A stretch of DNA of 64,000 nt from Rhytidiadelphus loreus (GCA_947034895.1 OX344763.1:67971093-68035092), one strand, 5' to 3'. Shown: positions 23,946-36,800, numbered from the stretch's first letter. The notes: generated by a model not told the origin, from the letters alone. Made by a program: numbers and translations.

Positions 23946-26449
23946 ATAAGCCCTTCTTTCGTTCCAAGTCATTTCCTTATCAGGATTAATTGAATCCAAC
24001 TTTTCAAGTAAATTTTCTCTTTGTTTAGTCCCTAATTCTTTTGGAAGTGATGGCGTTGTTAATAAAGGGTCTAATGATTCACTTTCATAATTTATAGGGT
24101 CAGAGGATATATTTCCTAACTCATCTTGTTTAGCTTTGGAAGCTCTAGTAGCTATAAATACGTTTTCAGAATAACATCTAGGTTCTTCAACATGTGATAT
24201 GTGGTTTGAAGGTCGACAATTATCCTGATCTTGAAATTGTACATGTTTATCTTTAGGATAATCCCTTTCAGATGGAGGAAAAGTCCTTGGTGGGGCCGTA
24301 CAATCCTCAAGTAAATGACCTTGTCAATGACATCGTCCACAAATAGGGGAATAACCTACCTCTCTTTTAGGATTAGGGCACTCATGGGCATAATGACCTA
24401 ACTCTCCACATCTATAACAAACTAATTTCTTACCCCTTCCTGGAGTTCCATAACGCTGTGTATTTGGATTTGTAGGTGGTCCATTCCATACCGGTGGTTG
24501 ATTATAAGTATCATTCCACCGAGGGCGATTATCATTAGGTCTATAAGGTGGTCCAGTATTAGGTCTAGTAAAAGGTCTTTTATTGTCATTATTTTTATTA
24601 ACCCATGGTTTATTTGTCTCTACTTGCATGACTTGCTTGACCGCTCGCATTTCTCTTCTTACCGATTTAAATTCCAACATTTATTTGTAGGATGATTTCC
24701 TCCACAATAGGCACAAAGAAGTGATCCTTCTATGTTAGTAGTGGTTGGTGTAGGGCATTCAGTTGACAAGTGACCATGTCCTTGACAATTTGAGCACCAA
24801 ATATTGGTTCTAGAATTAGTTGGTTTAGCTCATTTGTTTGGAGCATTTGTAATTTGTACCTTTAAGTCAGCCATTTCCTCTACTAATTTATTTATCAGAT
24901 CATTCTTTGTTCCCTTAGTTTCTACCTGTGTGGGAATTACTACTAGAACAATCGAAGCTGAATAATGATTTAATGGTTGTGGTTGATAGGGATTTACTTG
25001 TATCCCAACTTGTGGATAAGTTAAATTTGAAGAATAATTATTAGGATCTAAAGTCATTAATTGATCATCTCCTATTCTAGCTTCCTCATACTGTTTTGCA
25101 TATTGCACAGCAGTGGCAAAATTTATGGGAGTCTTTTCTTTCATTGCAATTTTAAATTCTGGTGGATATAATCCACCTATAAATATACTTTTTAAATATG
25201 CATCAGGTATCCCATGATTAAGCCAACGTTGAAATATGTATTCCATTCTTCTGTAGTAATTATTTACACTCTCCCCTAAAGCCATTCTTATAGTTCTTAA
25301 TCGTTCTTGCAAACTTTCCGTAAAAGCTAAGGGTCGAAATCTAGCCAAGAATGCATCTTTTAGTGCATCCCAATTAGCATATGGTCCATTTGTTTGATGC
25401 CATTCTTGGGCAATTCCTAATAAAGTTGCAGGAAAAGTAGTAAGGTAATGTGCAGCAGGTATGAAATTACCTGCACATACTACCAAAAATCTGTTTAAAT
25501 GATGGTCTAGGTCGGAACCTGCTTGACCCACATATTGTGGTAAAGTTATTAAATTCATAGGACGTGGGGCTGCCATTATGTCTTCTTCTTCCTCTCCTAC
25601 TTGTTCTTCTTCTGAATTATCATTTTCCCACCACTCATCTTCTAAATCTGAAGATGATAATTCTAAACCTAATTGATCTGGGAAATTCACTTCTAATGGT
25701 TGTCTATTATACTCAATTGGAAATTGGTTAATATTTGTTGAACTATAAGGATTTAGATTTTCTTGCCAATTGTAATTAAAAATTTGGCCAGTGGAAATTT
25801 CTAAATGTAGCGGGGTTTCAAGTGTTTCATTATTAATTGAATTGGAAGAAGAAGTTCTCTGTTCTTCTCTTATAGGAGTTAAATAATTCTCTACTCTTTG
25901 CGTTATACTAAGCCCATCCCGAACCCATTGATCTCTTAAGTATTTGGATATTACAGCATTAGATGTAAAATCTTGGGGTTTTGGCCGAGAAAATATATAT
26001 TCTATCGGTGTTGTGGCCCTTAGTAGACTAGTAGAAGTTTCTACTAAAGGAAGAGGAGTTCTAGTTAAAGCTTCATCAAATGAAGCATCGGCAAATGGTG
26101 TATCTAATTCATTTCTACGAGAGGTAGCAGTGTCATAAAGTGGACTATCCCTTCCCACTTGTTGAGGAATTGGTAATTCTAAGTTTATAGTGGAACTAAT
26201 TTCATGGTCAATATCTGACTCTATAATTTCACTTTGAGTATTATAAGGGTGAGAATTTGCCACCAGATGTTGAAATTGACTTAATGATAGTTCAGGTATA
26301 CTAGGGTATGTTGGTGTAGGTGGTAATCTAGGTGGGAAAAAACAGGGATTTAAATATGTAGCTGCTGCTCTTCTATACCTTAGTTTGTTCCCTTCTTTTA
26401 TTCTTTTTGTAGCACTCCTCAATAAATGGTCAGAATTTTGACCAGTCAT
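23945..26449 (-). mobile_element. Retroelement gag-like fragment with CCHC knuckles, no polymerase
   Basis: From the ATG at 26449 a 539-codon frame encodes an acidic/serine-rich N-terminus followed by a retrotransposon-gag-type capsid region (NFIPAAHYLTTFPATLLGIA, then WDALKDAFLARFRPL, then YYRRMEYIFQRW and IFIGGLYPPEFK). After a TGA at 24832-24830 the frame continues with zinc knuckles C-x2-C-x4-H-x4-C (CSNCQGHGHLSTEC) and CAYCGGNHPTNKC, a frame change near 24680, an Asn/Pro/Arg-rich linker, CYRCGELGHYAHEC, and CGRC..QGHLLEDC interrupted by a TGA at 24326-24324. An acidic tail is readable to about 23950. No protease, reverse transcriptase or integrase follows, and I did not find flanking long repeats or a clear primer-binding site. 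A Ty3-type or pararetrovirus-type origin cannot be decided from gag alone. Confidence 0.7.
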
Positions 26450-27386
26450 TTAGGGATGCCATAGATACTGTTATTTTAGCAGAATTTTGGAATAATTTGT
26501 AACAAAACCGCTATAAGCAAGGGTACATTTTATCGCAATTGTATTCACGAGAACATGTACCCAATACTTATCGCAATATCTTGGTAATCCCCAGAAGAAC
26601 GTTTATAGGGAGCAACAAACTTCTAAACAATTGCTATGGGATATTGGATGTCCGACAAGTCTTAAGTCCCATTAAGGACAGATCAGACTAAACGACGGAC
26701 TCATTGCATGGTGTTTTTCCTTACACATAAAATCTGGTATTAAAGGAGTAATTGAAGGGTTAATTGGACCGTAAGTAAAAGTATAAACTTTTCGTTTTAT
26801 TTGCCTACCCGTCTAGCCAGCATATACTCTAGGAATTTCCAAAGTCGTTTGTAATTTTAATTTCCCAAACTGCCAGATTAAGTAATGTAAAGGAAAATCT
26901 AACAGTAATTTATCCTTTTTCACTACAAATCCATGCCTAGGTTCTATCTTCTTCCAAACTTTATCAAAAATTATCCTCTTTATATCTATAGGTAAGATTT
27001 CAATTTGATTTTTCAACTCCTTATTTTGCATGGGTATTTTACACCAGGGTTGCTAGCATGTGAGCCTGTGAGTGTGAGCTTGTGAGCTTGTGAGCGGGGA
27101 ATTTATTGCAAAGAAAAAACAAGTTTGGTACCTATGACCGTGGATTTAGAATATTTAAATTTCAGCAAATATAGAGTCATTATAATGGAATTTGAGGAAC
27201 TTGCAAACGTATGTGGATGATGTTTTAGGAGAGAATAAATTGTGATTATTGTCAATAGTCATGTAGGTGTAAAAAATTCAAATTCAAATAACAAGCATCC
27301 AAGATATAATCATAAAACACACAAATCCAATCATAATAAAAATCCACACATAATAGTTCAACTCAAGAGATGTGAATCTCAAGAGT
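26450..27386. other. Flank between gag fragment and ParB-methylase-like gene
   Basis: Contains a 72-codon minus-strand ORF (26813-27031; MQNKELKNQIEILPIDIKRI) of unknown nature, perhaps part of the retroelement leader. A TGTGAGC-type simple repeat lies at about 27058-27097 (TGTGAGCTTGTGAGCTTGTGAG). Confidence 0.4.
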
Positions 27387-30300
27387 CTAAGTGGTAGTGG
27401 ACGCTGTCGCAGAAGCATCAGTCGTAGATGATGATGACTCTGAAGTCTCTCTACCCTCACATGCACTACCATCTATAAAATGCAAAACATTCAAAGCATA
27501 TGTATCTTTATGGCGTTTTGGTTTAGAACAACCAAACTCTGCAAATGCCGATGCCATCTGCTCGGCATAGACAGGAAGATGAAAAGGCTTCTCTGGACTC
27601 AAGAGAAGTCTTCATGTCTTCATCAATGCACCTACTGATGTCAATCGTTGAAGACTGCAAGTAGAAGTGAAACAATTTTAGATTGCAAAACGTCAAACAT
27701 GATGTGGAAAAAAGGAAATACAGAAAAGTTGCAAACTTACTTACTCAATGGTATCTTCCAGGCGAACTTGCGAGCTACAATGGACATAACGTCCGGATCT
27801 TCAAATTCCTCAACTGCCACTAGTGGTTGTGTTGGAGCTACAACCGAAATAGACTTCTTCATGGGGTCAAGGATGGCTTTAAAAATGTCCCCATCCTCCT
27901 CTAACGCCACAATGTGACGCCCTGTACCACGACAAGCGGTAATAGATGCACCTGTCCAGATTCAATAACACCAAATAAATAAGTTGAATGATGCATTTAC
28001 AAATTTCAAATCAAATCTGTGGTTAGAGTATTCAATTTGCACCAGTAGCTGCAGTGCAATCTAGCACTACATCTCCTTCATTGGTTGTGGCTTCAAGAAG
28101 GAGTTGAAAAAATCGAGAGTCTTTTTCATGAGCCCCACGCCATGGCTTAGGGCCATCCATCGCCAAGTCGCTGTCTTTGGTGAAGTTCATCAAGATATCG
28201 TCACGTCCAATGTCAAGACCTGCACTCTTCATCATCTGTGTATATTTGAAAGAAAAGTTGGATTTCCCTTTCGCACCCAAATCCTTCACAAAAAAGGTAA
28301 TTTAAAACTTTTGCGTCTGCAAGCATCCCCCCCCCCAAATGTAAGAATTAAATTACAAAATGAATTATAAACTAACATCATTTTGCTAAAAATTTGGCAT
28401 TATACTTACCGTGGTTGTGTTATCCAATGCCGAAGTCAAGTGCAGGCGATTCATGCCCAACCACTCCTTCTTCTTTAACATTGGGTAAATCTCACACAAT
28501 CCTTTAATTGCGCTTTTGGAAGTCACAGAGAATGAGTGGATAATTATCAAACATCCATGGTCTTGTAGATGCCTTTTTGCAAAAGCAAATACTGACTGCA
28601 TAGCCTCGTACTCAATGTCTTCGTTCCATGCCGGAACCTCATTTTTTGCACTGGAAATCCCCGAAACCGGTAGATTCTCCGGACAATCGAGGAAGATGAG
28701 ATCCACCCCTAATCTTCGATTAACTACACCATCAAAAAATCGAAACTTCCCTGGTGATACCTACAATAAAATTGCATTCAAAGAAATGAATTATGAATTC
28801 ACATGATTCTCATGTCATTGAAGACAAAAAATAGATTTGCTATTAAAAACGACAAAATATTACCTTCTTCAAGAAATCCACAACCTGTGCATACAAAGTC
28901 GGCTTAGGAGACCGCATGTCATCCACAAGGTCATCAACAGAGATGTTAAGGATTAAATCCTCTATGTCATCCCCCTCATCTTCAAGAAGGACAAGAGCTT
29001 GGGTCCCGTGAGTGATGACGTCTTCAGTCAATTGCGAGAGGGCCTTCCTCTTCACTCCAACTTGAGACGTGCCTTGCATTTGTGAGACTTGATCCACTGT
29101 AGAAGATGCTGGAATTGGGGCTTTCGAGTCCACCTTCTTCTTGCCTTTCGCCTTTGCTTTCTCTTCCTTTTCCTTTTCCTTCTCTTGCTCCTTCTCTGCC
29201 AACTTTGCAATTCTGTCGGCCTCTTTCTTCTCCTTCGTGCTGAAGATAACTTTCTCCCGAGCTTCCTTCTTTCTGTCATTGTGCTCCCTCCTCGTGATGG
29301 CCCTCTTCTTCTGTCTCTCACTAAGGCCTACAAACTCCTCAACGTCCAAGTCAATGGCACCAAGTCCCTCAAATGATTTCCAGTACCCTACTTCCGACGA
29401 TGGCGTGAAGGTGATGTGGCATTCCAAATACTACCCTCCTCCACTGAGATGAGCTATGGTGAACGTTCGAAGTTGGTTCGTAGTATACATGCAATCTGCC
29501 GAACTACGATCAAGCCATGTAGACAAAAAAGGAGGAAGATCACTTTGGGAAATTGCACCCTTTGGTAGAAGCTCTAACTTGAAATACCTGAAGGTCAAGG
29601 GAAAAAAGGAACTACATATAAGTTCCAACCTCTACCAAAAACAAATTAGTTTTGTTGCATATAGAAATGTGAGCCAAAAAAAATTGAAATACCTTAAGGA
29701 AATAGGGATTCAATAAAAAGTTAAATAACAATGTGAAAAAAAATATATGTCAAAAAAAACAAAAAAAACACATTGTATACCAAAAGTAGGAGGTCTAGGT
29801 AGTACCTCTAAGACCTTAGTTAGATCCGACGAAGGTCTTGGAGGTACTACCTGGACCCCCTACTTTTGGTACACCTCATTGGAACTACTCATTTCAAAAG
29901 TGAACCCAAGCAAAGAATACAAGTCATTTTTCTAACCAATATTACGCTGTTCAATTTCAAGTCATTTTTCCAACCAATATTACGCTAGTACCTAAAGTTC
30001 ATAAATTGCAATGTACAACCTTCATCTTTAATTATATAATTGACTCATGGGAAGTTCAAAAGACAAACCAGAAAAGAACTCTGCGAACTGCCTGGCTAGA
30101 GCCCTCGAAATTTAGGAAGGAATCACCCTTCTTGAAATAGTTTGCTCCTTTTAAATGTGCCATAAAACCCTGCTCCCAAATCTTCCTCCTCCATCCTTCC
30201 ACGTAATCCACTAGGAGCTCAGGGCGCTGTGGAACATCCATGTTGATTGGAATATTATCGTCTCTCACCACCCCTTCGAAGTACTCCACCGCTGCATTTT

Positions 30301-32047
30301 CGATCTTCAAGAAATAACACATAAATTAGATTCATCTTCTACCAAGTCTTGTACGTGTAAATGAAGTAAAGAAAACGTTGTTTAATGAAAAAAATATGAA
30401 TTAAATCAAAACTTATGAAAACTAATTTCCAAGCACTTACCCCAGCCCACCATATGCATTTATTCAAGAAAGGCCCAAGGAGTGTCTCTGAAACTGGCTT
30501 TGCCGGAAACTTCCAAGCCTCACGAGACGGTAGCAATGCATTCCACCACTTTAACAACTTTGTCTTGTGATGAGGAGTAGTGTGGCAAGTAGCTATTAGC
30601 TGCAATTTCTCGAGTGTCATCTCAGGGGCTTCATTATTACTCCAGTGCCTCTCGACCTGAAAAATTACAACATTTATACTTTAAAAAAAATTGAAAATCA
30701 AGGTACAAGCTTATCCTAAAAGATTTATGTAATAAAAATTTTACCTCTTCTAAGAATTGTGGACCATTCACGGGGTTAGCGACAGCCAGTAACTTCATCT
30801 TCATAAACAACTTGTTTGCCTTCTCTTTTGCCCCCATTCTCATGGCATTTGCAATGCCAATTTCGCTTCTCTTGTCCACTGGAGTCGTCTCAGTGTATTT
30901 TCGTCTAGCAAAATCCGCTGCAACTGAAATCTCTTGCTGCAATGAACCCTATTTCATTAACCAAATTTAAAAAAGACAACAACAGGCCCCCCTCCAAAAA
31001 AATTATTGTACATTAAAATAATTTCCAAGAAAAAAGTTTTAAAATCAAAATCTTACTCGAAACATGAAAGTTGTGAAAACATCAGCCGGCATCGAGTACC
31101 ACGTTTTCTTAGTACTTGGTGCCATACATTTCTTCACTTCTGATGGCCTCAACATCTCCATGAACTTGTGCAAGGGTAGAAGGCCATACTTTTGCACCCT
31201 ATACAATGTGTGAACCAAGTTGGTCTTCACATGGGAGTCCTTAGTCGATCTGTATTTGCAAAATTTCAATTAGAATTTTCTTTTCGATCATCTCATAGCA
31301 AAAAAGTGTTAAGTCAATACAAATCTACTAAAAACATATAAGTGATTAATTTGTATGAAAATCAACTTACTTGGTTATGTCATGCATGACCTGCATAACC
31401 AGCTCGACTTTACCTTTGGTGTTGAGAACTATACAATCCACTGCTATGTGCCATACCTCCTCTATTTGATGTAGCCTAAGGATATGACTCATCCATGCTC
31501 GTAGACGATGGTTTCCGTCACATACGAAGAGCTTAGCATTCTTTAGAAACTGCAGTTCCGCATGTGAATTGACGTGCTCTATAAACTCGTCATTTGCTTT
31601 TTTCCAAAGCGGTCCCCAAGTGCTAATCTCTTCATCTGTGAAATCCATGCTCTCACCTGCCTCGTTCGTTGTGGAAACGTAGAGGGCGGCAGCTCCAGGT
31701 CGGTACCCATGATAGAACTCCTGCTCCAATTTTTTTATGTCGCAAGACAATGTCAGTCGAACCATTGGCATCGCCACTAGCCTACACAAAGGGATAGAAA
31801 AACGGAATAGTTTCTCAGGTTGCATCTGCAAAGACGCAAGTGTTGCCACGGAGTCCACCTTTTGAATGAGGCGGAGCTCATCTTCAAGAAGTTGTTTCTC
31901 TTCATCCTCACCAGCATCATCATCCATTGCATCTCCTTTGTTTTGAACCCCAATTTTTGGCTGAGTGGTGTCATCTGTCTTTGGGGTCTCCAATATACGC
32001 TCTTCTTGAGTTTGATTGATAGGAGAGGATTCCATCTGCAATATCAT
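27387..32047 (-). CDS. Spliced ParB-like/beta-class DNA methyltransferase-like fusion gene (one in-frame TAG)
   Basis: Exons I can place by canonical GT-AG sites and consistent phase: 32047-31371, 31249-31057, 30948-30745, 30656-30441, 30304-30069, 29587-28864, 28760-28410, 28283-28043, 27951-27745, and a last exon to 27387 whose acceptor is uncertain. The product is about 1080 residues. Residues 80-190 resemble a ParB/sulfiredoxin-type domain (FRFSIPLCRL, then GYRPGAA, then LFVCDGNHRLRAW at about 174-185). After a Lys/Glu coiled segment come methyltransferase-like motifs in beta-class order: LIFLDCPEN (about 771-779, where DPPY/W is expected) and FFQLLLEATTNEGDVVLDC then TAATGG (about 928-949, where a KP..L..I..S..G..VLDPF.GSGTT pattern is expected), then GRHIVALEEDGDIF. 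Catalytic residues are altered, so methylation is doubtful. TAG at 29433-29431 breaks the large exon; the frame continues unchanged. ParB-methylase fusions are known from phages and plasmids, so a captured origin is possible. Confidence 0.65.
29778..29871. ncRNA. Intronic long hairpin, microRNA-precursor-like fold-back
   Basis: Arms 29778-29818 and 29831-29871 are near-perfect inverted repeats of about 41 bases around a loop of about 12. Shared words are TACCAAAAGTAGG, AGGTAGTACCTC and AAGACCTT; I count three internal differences, giving wobble or mismatch pairs. It lies in the 30068-29588 intron of the ParB-methylase-like gene. Arm length and near-perfect pairing suit a young microRNA precursor or a small MITE. 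Neither can be confirmed here. Just beyond, AAGTCATTTTTCTAACCAATATTACGCT is duplicated at 29921-29990. Confidence 0.5.
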
Positions 32048-32234
32048 TTTTAAAAAGACTCAAAATTTTGAAATGAATGCAATTAGAGAATTGTGTGCAA
32101 AGTTTGAGATATAATAAAAACATGAAAACCATGCTTTACTGTAAAAGGCATAAAGTTCACTGACAAGATGATTCAATGATCTAAGTATAAATAACCATCA
32201 TTCAATAGGTCTGTAATGAACTTGTGGTAATCTA

Positions 32235-32690
32235 CTAGCTCTCAATAGATATCAATTCCAATCCAAAGGAATCGACATCAACATCTTCATCCTCATCTGA
32301 ACTGAGGTGGATGATCACCACCTCATGCCTGCCTACGAGGACGTTGGTCGCACAACTACAAAATGTATTAATATTGTCACCAACTGAAGTACATGACTCG
32401 CTCGATGAGCTATACTTTGTCTCAGAGCTCTCATCTGAGAAAATGGGTGCCTTCCATTTTCGGGACTGAGGGGTTGAAATATGACTAGCTACGGGTTCTA
32501 CTTCAAATTGGTCAACCGCGCGATCAGCAGCATCCATGATGTCATTGAAGCTTACCATATCAAGGTCATCATCTTTGTCACCCGATTTGTCACTGGAAAT
32601 CTCAATGTCAACATTTGCCTTTGTTAGTGGAAGCTTCACTTGAAATGGTCCCGCCACATCACCAATAGGGACCATGCCATCTTGAACCAT
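32235..32690 (-). CDS. Acidic, serine-rich 151-residue ORF upstream of the ParB-methylase-like gene
   Basis: ATG at 32690, TAG at 32237-32235. The product has VSFNDIMDAADRAVDQFEVE, a Ser-rich stretch (SSETKYSSSSES) and HLSSDEDEDVDVDSF. It lies 190 bases before the likely start of the downstream gene in the same orientation. It may be an independent small gene or a 5' exon; joining by GTAGAT at its end would give a stop, so I keep it separate. No family recognised. Confidence 0.35.
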   Translation of the reverse strand: MVQDGMVPIGDVAGPFQVKLPLTKANVDIEISSDKSGDKDDDLDMVSFNDIMDAADRAVDQFEVEPVASHISTPQSRKWKAPIFSDESSETKYSSSSESCTSVGDNINTFCSCATNVLVGRHEVVIIHLSSDEDEDVDVDSFGLELISIES

Positions 32691-32699
32691 GATTGATGA

Positions 32700-33236
32700 A
32701 GCATGAGCAATATTTCTAGTACTGGACTGTATCTGGAAGTAGAAAACAAACTAAATTAGTACTTGAAGCTCAAAATTTTTTTTATTTGCATGTGCATGGA
32801 AGATTGTCAAGACGTTCAATGACAAGGACCATTTACATGGGAGCCTAATCTATAATGTGTTAGAAGATCTAGAATTCTAATAATATTGAAAAAAAATCAA
32901 AGGAGTTTATCTTTCTTCTAAATATTAAAACCGCCCCTATTTTAGGTTGAAAAATGGACATGGAGATATTTTTAAATGGATTGTACACATAAAATGCGTG
33001 AAGGAAAATTTAGTTTTCTACAATAATAAGAAAAAATTGGATAAGGAAAAAAATGGAAAAGAATAAAAAATTAATAATTAGAAAATACTCAATTAGAAAA
33101 TCTTAAATGATATGATAAAAATGTAAAAGATTTCATCACGCACTTCGTGATGAATTTACACACCAAAGGGAAAATTTGACACTCTAGGATTAATTCACGT
33201 AGTCCAAAATTTATTATCGCACCCAAGTCACATTAG
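32700..33236. other. AT-rich spacer with one isolated palindrome
   Basis: Nothing coding. TTCATCACG (33132-33140) and CGTGATGAA (33146-33154) form an exact 9-base palindrome with a 5-base centre, similar in arm length to the family A and B sites but with different sequence and spacing. Confidence 0.5.
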
Positions 33237-33881
33237 TGGGTCCCTTTTTTCGTGGATCCGACTAGGCCTTGAGCGGCACCAACTCGCCTTGTGGATATAG
33301 GTACCCGTGAACTTGACTTCCTGTAAACAATTCAATCACGCACCGATCTCACGCGTCTCAGTCACGCACCTCAGTCACAAGACCTCAGTCACGTAGCTTA
33401 GACACGCAGCTCAATCACGCACCATAGCTCATGCACCTCAGTCACAAGACCTCAGTCACGCACCTCAATCACATTCTGAGGTACCAATTCTCGTGGGTCC
33501 AGCAAGTGACTCCCAACCATTAGTCAAACCCGACTAGGCTGAGGGTGGCGCCAGCTAGACCTGTGGAAATCGGTACCCGTGAACGTGACTGCCTGTAAAC
33601 AGCTCAATCACGAACCTCAGTCACGCACCTTAGCTCACACACCTCAGTCACAAGACCTCAGTCACGTTCTCAAGTACCATTTCTCGCGGGTCCAGTAGGT
33701 GACTCCCAACCATTAGTCGGATTCGACTAGGCCGAGGGTGGCGCCAGCTAGACCTGTGGAAATCGGTACCCGTGAACGTGACTGCCTGTAAAAAGCTTAG
33801 GCACGCACCTCACTCACGCACCGACCCTCACATAGCTCAGTCACGCACCTCTGTCACAAGACCTTAGTCATGCTGCTCAGT
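33237..33881. repeat. CACGCACCTCAGT minisatellite with larger interspersed unit, left part
   Basis: Short reiterated words (CTCAGTCACGCAC, CTCAGTCACAAGAC, CTCAATCACG) alternate with a longer unit containing GGGTCCAGCAAGTGACTCCC, ATTAGTCGGATCCGACTAGG, GGTGGCGCCAGCTAGACCTG and GGTACCCGTGAACGTGACTG. Three longer units lie at about 33237-33325, 33478-33602 and 33665-33790. The array is cut at 33881 by the 3438-bp element and resumes at 37320. Confidence 0.85.
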
Positions 33882-36800
33882 TGTCGCAACGTGATTTTTG
33901 TTTTTTTCTTAAGTTATCTACAAATTTGGATCAGAAGTTCTTGGCAGGAACTCCTATCCGGTTTACAGATAAGTAAGAACCGGAATTTAGGACAGGAATG
34001 AAGGCAGGTAGCTAACCGGATAATAAGCCTGAACCGGAATAGTTCGGAACCGGAAGAATTATGACCGGATTAGATTAGATTAACCGGATTAGTTAATGAT
34101 GACCTAATTTGGCGGCGCTGGCAGTATATAAAGGAGCGCCCTGCCAGTTAGTTCCCCTTTTTCAAACCCTGTGTGTAGGAGCCCTCTCGCTGCTGTTGTG
34201 CTGTCCAGTTGGGTTTCTTGTCATATCTGTGAGGAAGAGTGAAATTATTGACTGTTGTCTTTGTGCGCTGCGGGGTTGGAAATCCGTAGTTGCAAATTTG
34301 TCGCTTTCCGGTTATGCGCTGTGAGGGAAAGTGAGATACGGGACGTGCGACTAGGAGTGGAAAGGAAGGTAGAATCGGTAAGTGTTTTGAGCGGAGTGCG
34401 TCCATGCCGCAGTTACGTAGGCCTAGACAAAGCATAGCCACGGCAGAGATCAAACTGAAGAAGGTGATTCCGGTCATCCCCTCACGGGAACCGGAAAAGG
34501 CCGCTCTCATGGAGGATCTCGCCACTTTGGGCTGCGCGGGTTTGATAGATTAACCCTGGGGACTTAAGGAAGAGAAGGTAGTTCGGGAGATATTGGGGAA
34601 AGTCTTGAACGCCTTCGACAACACCGTCAGAGGCAACCCAAACCGCTGGACGGAAGACAAGTGGAAGGAAGTATACGGTTTCCGGTCAGGGGGTTCGAGT
34701 ACCGCCAACCGGAAGGACGAGTACATTAAGGGGAAATTTGCGGAACCAGCCAACCTGAAGGACGGATTTGCGGTGGACGAATGCGTGGATGAGCGGAATC
34801 GGAACCTACTCAAGTTTCTGATTCCGATATTCCATCCGGAGCGGCCGACGAGGGTAACAGTGACCCTCGGAAATACAATCTTCGGTGCGCTTTCCGGTCA
34901 GCGAAAGGCAGATTGGGCCCGGGTACTAAGTGACCTGGTGAACAATCTGGTACCCCGGATAGGGAAGAGTAGGCCAACACTTCTCTCTTCCTATCTCCTT
35001 CACTTGTATCACCATGATCAGGTCCTGACGGAGACGGAGGAGAAGACCTGGAGAGCTCAGGAGTCCATCCTAAAGTACAGGGAGTCGAAGACTGACGAAG
35101 AACCGGAAGACGAAGGGACGGAAACTAAAGAAGAAGACACGGAAGACGAGGATGGGCAGTTGAAGTGGGTGAAGAGGCAGAAGATGACGCCTCCACACGG
35201 GAGAGGTACACCGACTAGGGAGCCAACAGAACCGGAACGGAAACCGGACAAGAAACCAGTAACTAGAGAAGGTAGCTCAATTGACCTCTTCAACACTCTG
35301 GTGTTAGCCATTGCTGACATCCGTGTTGACTGGGAGTGTAAGCGAATTACACTCGAGAAGATCGGGAAGCTGGCAGGAACATCACCGGATCGCCAACTGC
35401 CCAAGGTAATAGCGAACCTTATCAGTAATTCGGACAAGGACCGGAAGCTGAGGGAGGACAATGGTTGACTACAAAACGAAGTCGACATGCTAAAGGGGGA
35501 GATTGCCACCTTCAAGGAAGACATGACCGCCACGAGGGAAATGGCGAATGCGACCCAGAAGACAGCAAAGCTCATGACCGAAACGTTCGGGGAGTCTGGA
35601 ATGGTATTGGTGAAGGCCAAGCTGTTTGATGAAGGGTGGCTAGCGAATAAGAAGCCATCCGGTTCCCGGATGGTCCGGATTCTGTCAAACTTCTCCGAGA
35701 AGTTGGAGACGATTCTAGTAGGAGCTCGGGAAGCTGCGGACCAAATGAGCCGGAGCAGCGTGAGATTGACCGGGACAGTACTCTTGAGGAGTCTCCGCTT
35801 GTCGGATCTCTCCTTGCCAGAGTTACTTCCGAAAGGTGTGGAAGTCACTCCTCAATCGAAGAAGGAGCGGTCGACGACGAGAACCGGATTGTCGAAACTT
35901 ATTGAGGTGGACTCAATACCAGAGAAGCCGGATCCTGCTACTGGTGAGCGAGCCTGGAATTTGCAAGACATCTTCAATGAACTTCCGCCAGAGCTTGGGA
36001 GTGACGCACCGAAGGCAAGTACGGAAGTTTAGTAGGAGTTCCCCTTGTTGGTAAATATTAGATGTCTAATCGAATTGTTAGTTGTAACCAGACCGGATTA
36101 GTTCCCGGTCTGTTAGTTAGGAACCGGATTCATTCCCGGTTTTAGTTAGGGTTTTGTAACCGGATCAAATCCGGTTTTGACAGTGAATCTTATCCCGAAA
36201 GTTTTGCGCGGATTTTCTGTGCGGACTTTCTGGGACACTTTTGCGCTTTTGAAACTTTTCAGTGTATATAAAAACATTCTCTGAGATGGAGAATGGGAGT
36301 CATTCCATTGTTTAAACTTCTTTTGTGTTCTATTTGCTCTTTGTTTGTGTGGTCTCCCAAAGATTGGCAGGACAGATTTGTGAGGAGTTAGGAGTGCATT
36401 TAGAGTTTGACTTCGGGTTTCTCCCTTTGGTGTTTGTGTTCCGGTTTCTTAGTGCATGTGGGCAGGTAGTAAGAGTTGGGAGTCTACTCCAGTGCCTCAG
36501 TTCTATTGAGATTTAGTATTCCAGTTGAGAAAGCCATTGCTAGGCTAGGCGAATAGGGTAGGGATCCTTAGGTGCGCTAGAATTCCTAGGTAGGGGATCC
36601 GGTTGAGTGTCCGAACTCCTGTGAGGTCTCATTGCTGTAGTGGCGAACGGAAGAATCTTTGTAGAATTGGAACGGACGGATAGACTTGTAGCCGCCTTGC
36701 TTCGTACTACCGGAACGCAGCACCATCGTCGTTGTAATATGAGTGGATCGTACGAGGGGTCTTTGTGTGACCTGTAGTCCGGATTTGTTTCCGGGTTACT

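Noticed and set aside
29089..29452. Plus-strand Phe/Leu/Ser-rich ORFs that look like membrane proteins
   Set aside because: Antisense of the Lys/Glu-rich coiled segment of the ParB-methylase-like exon.
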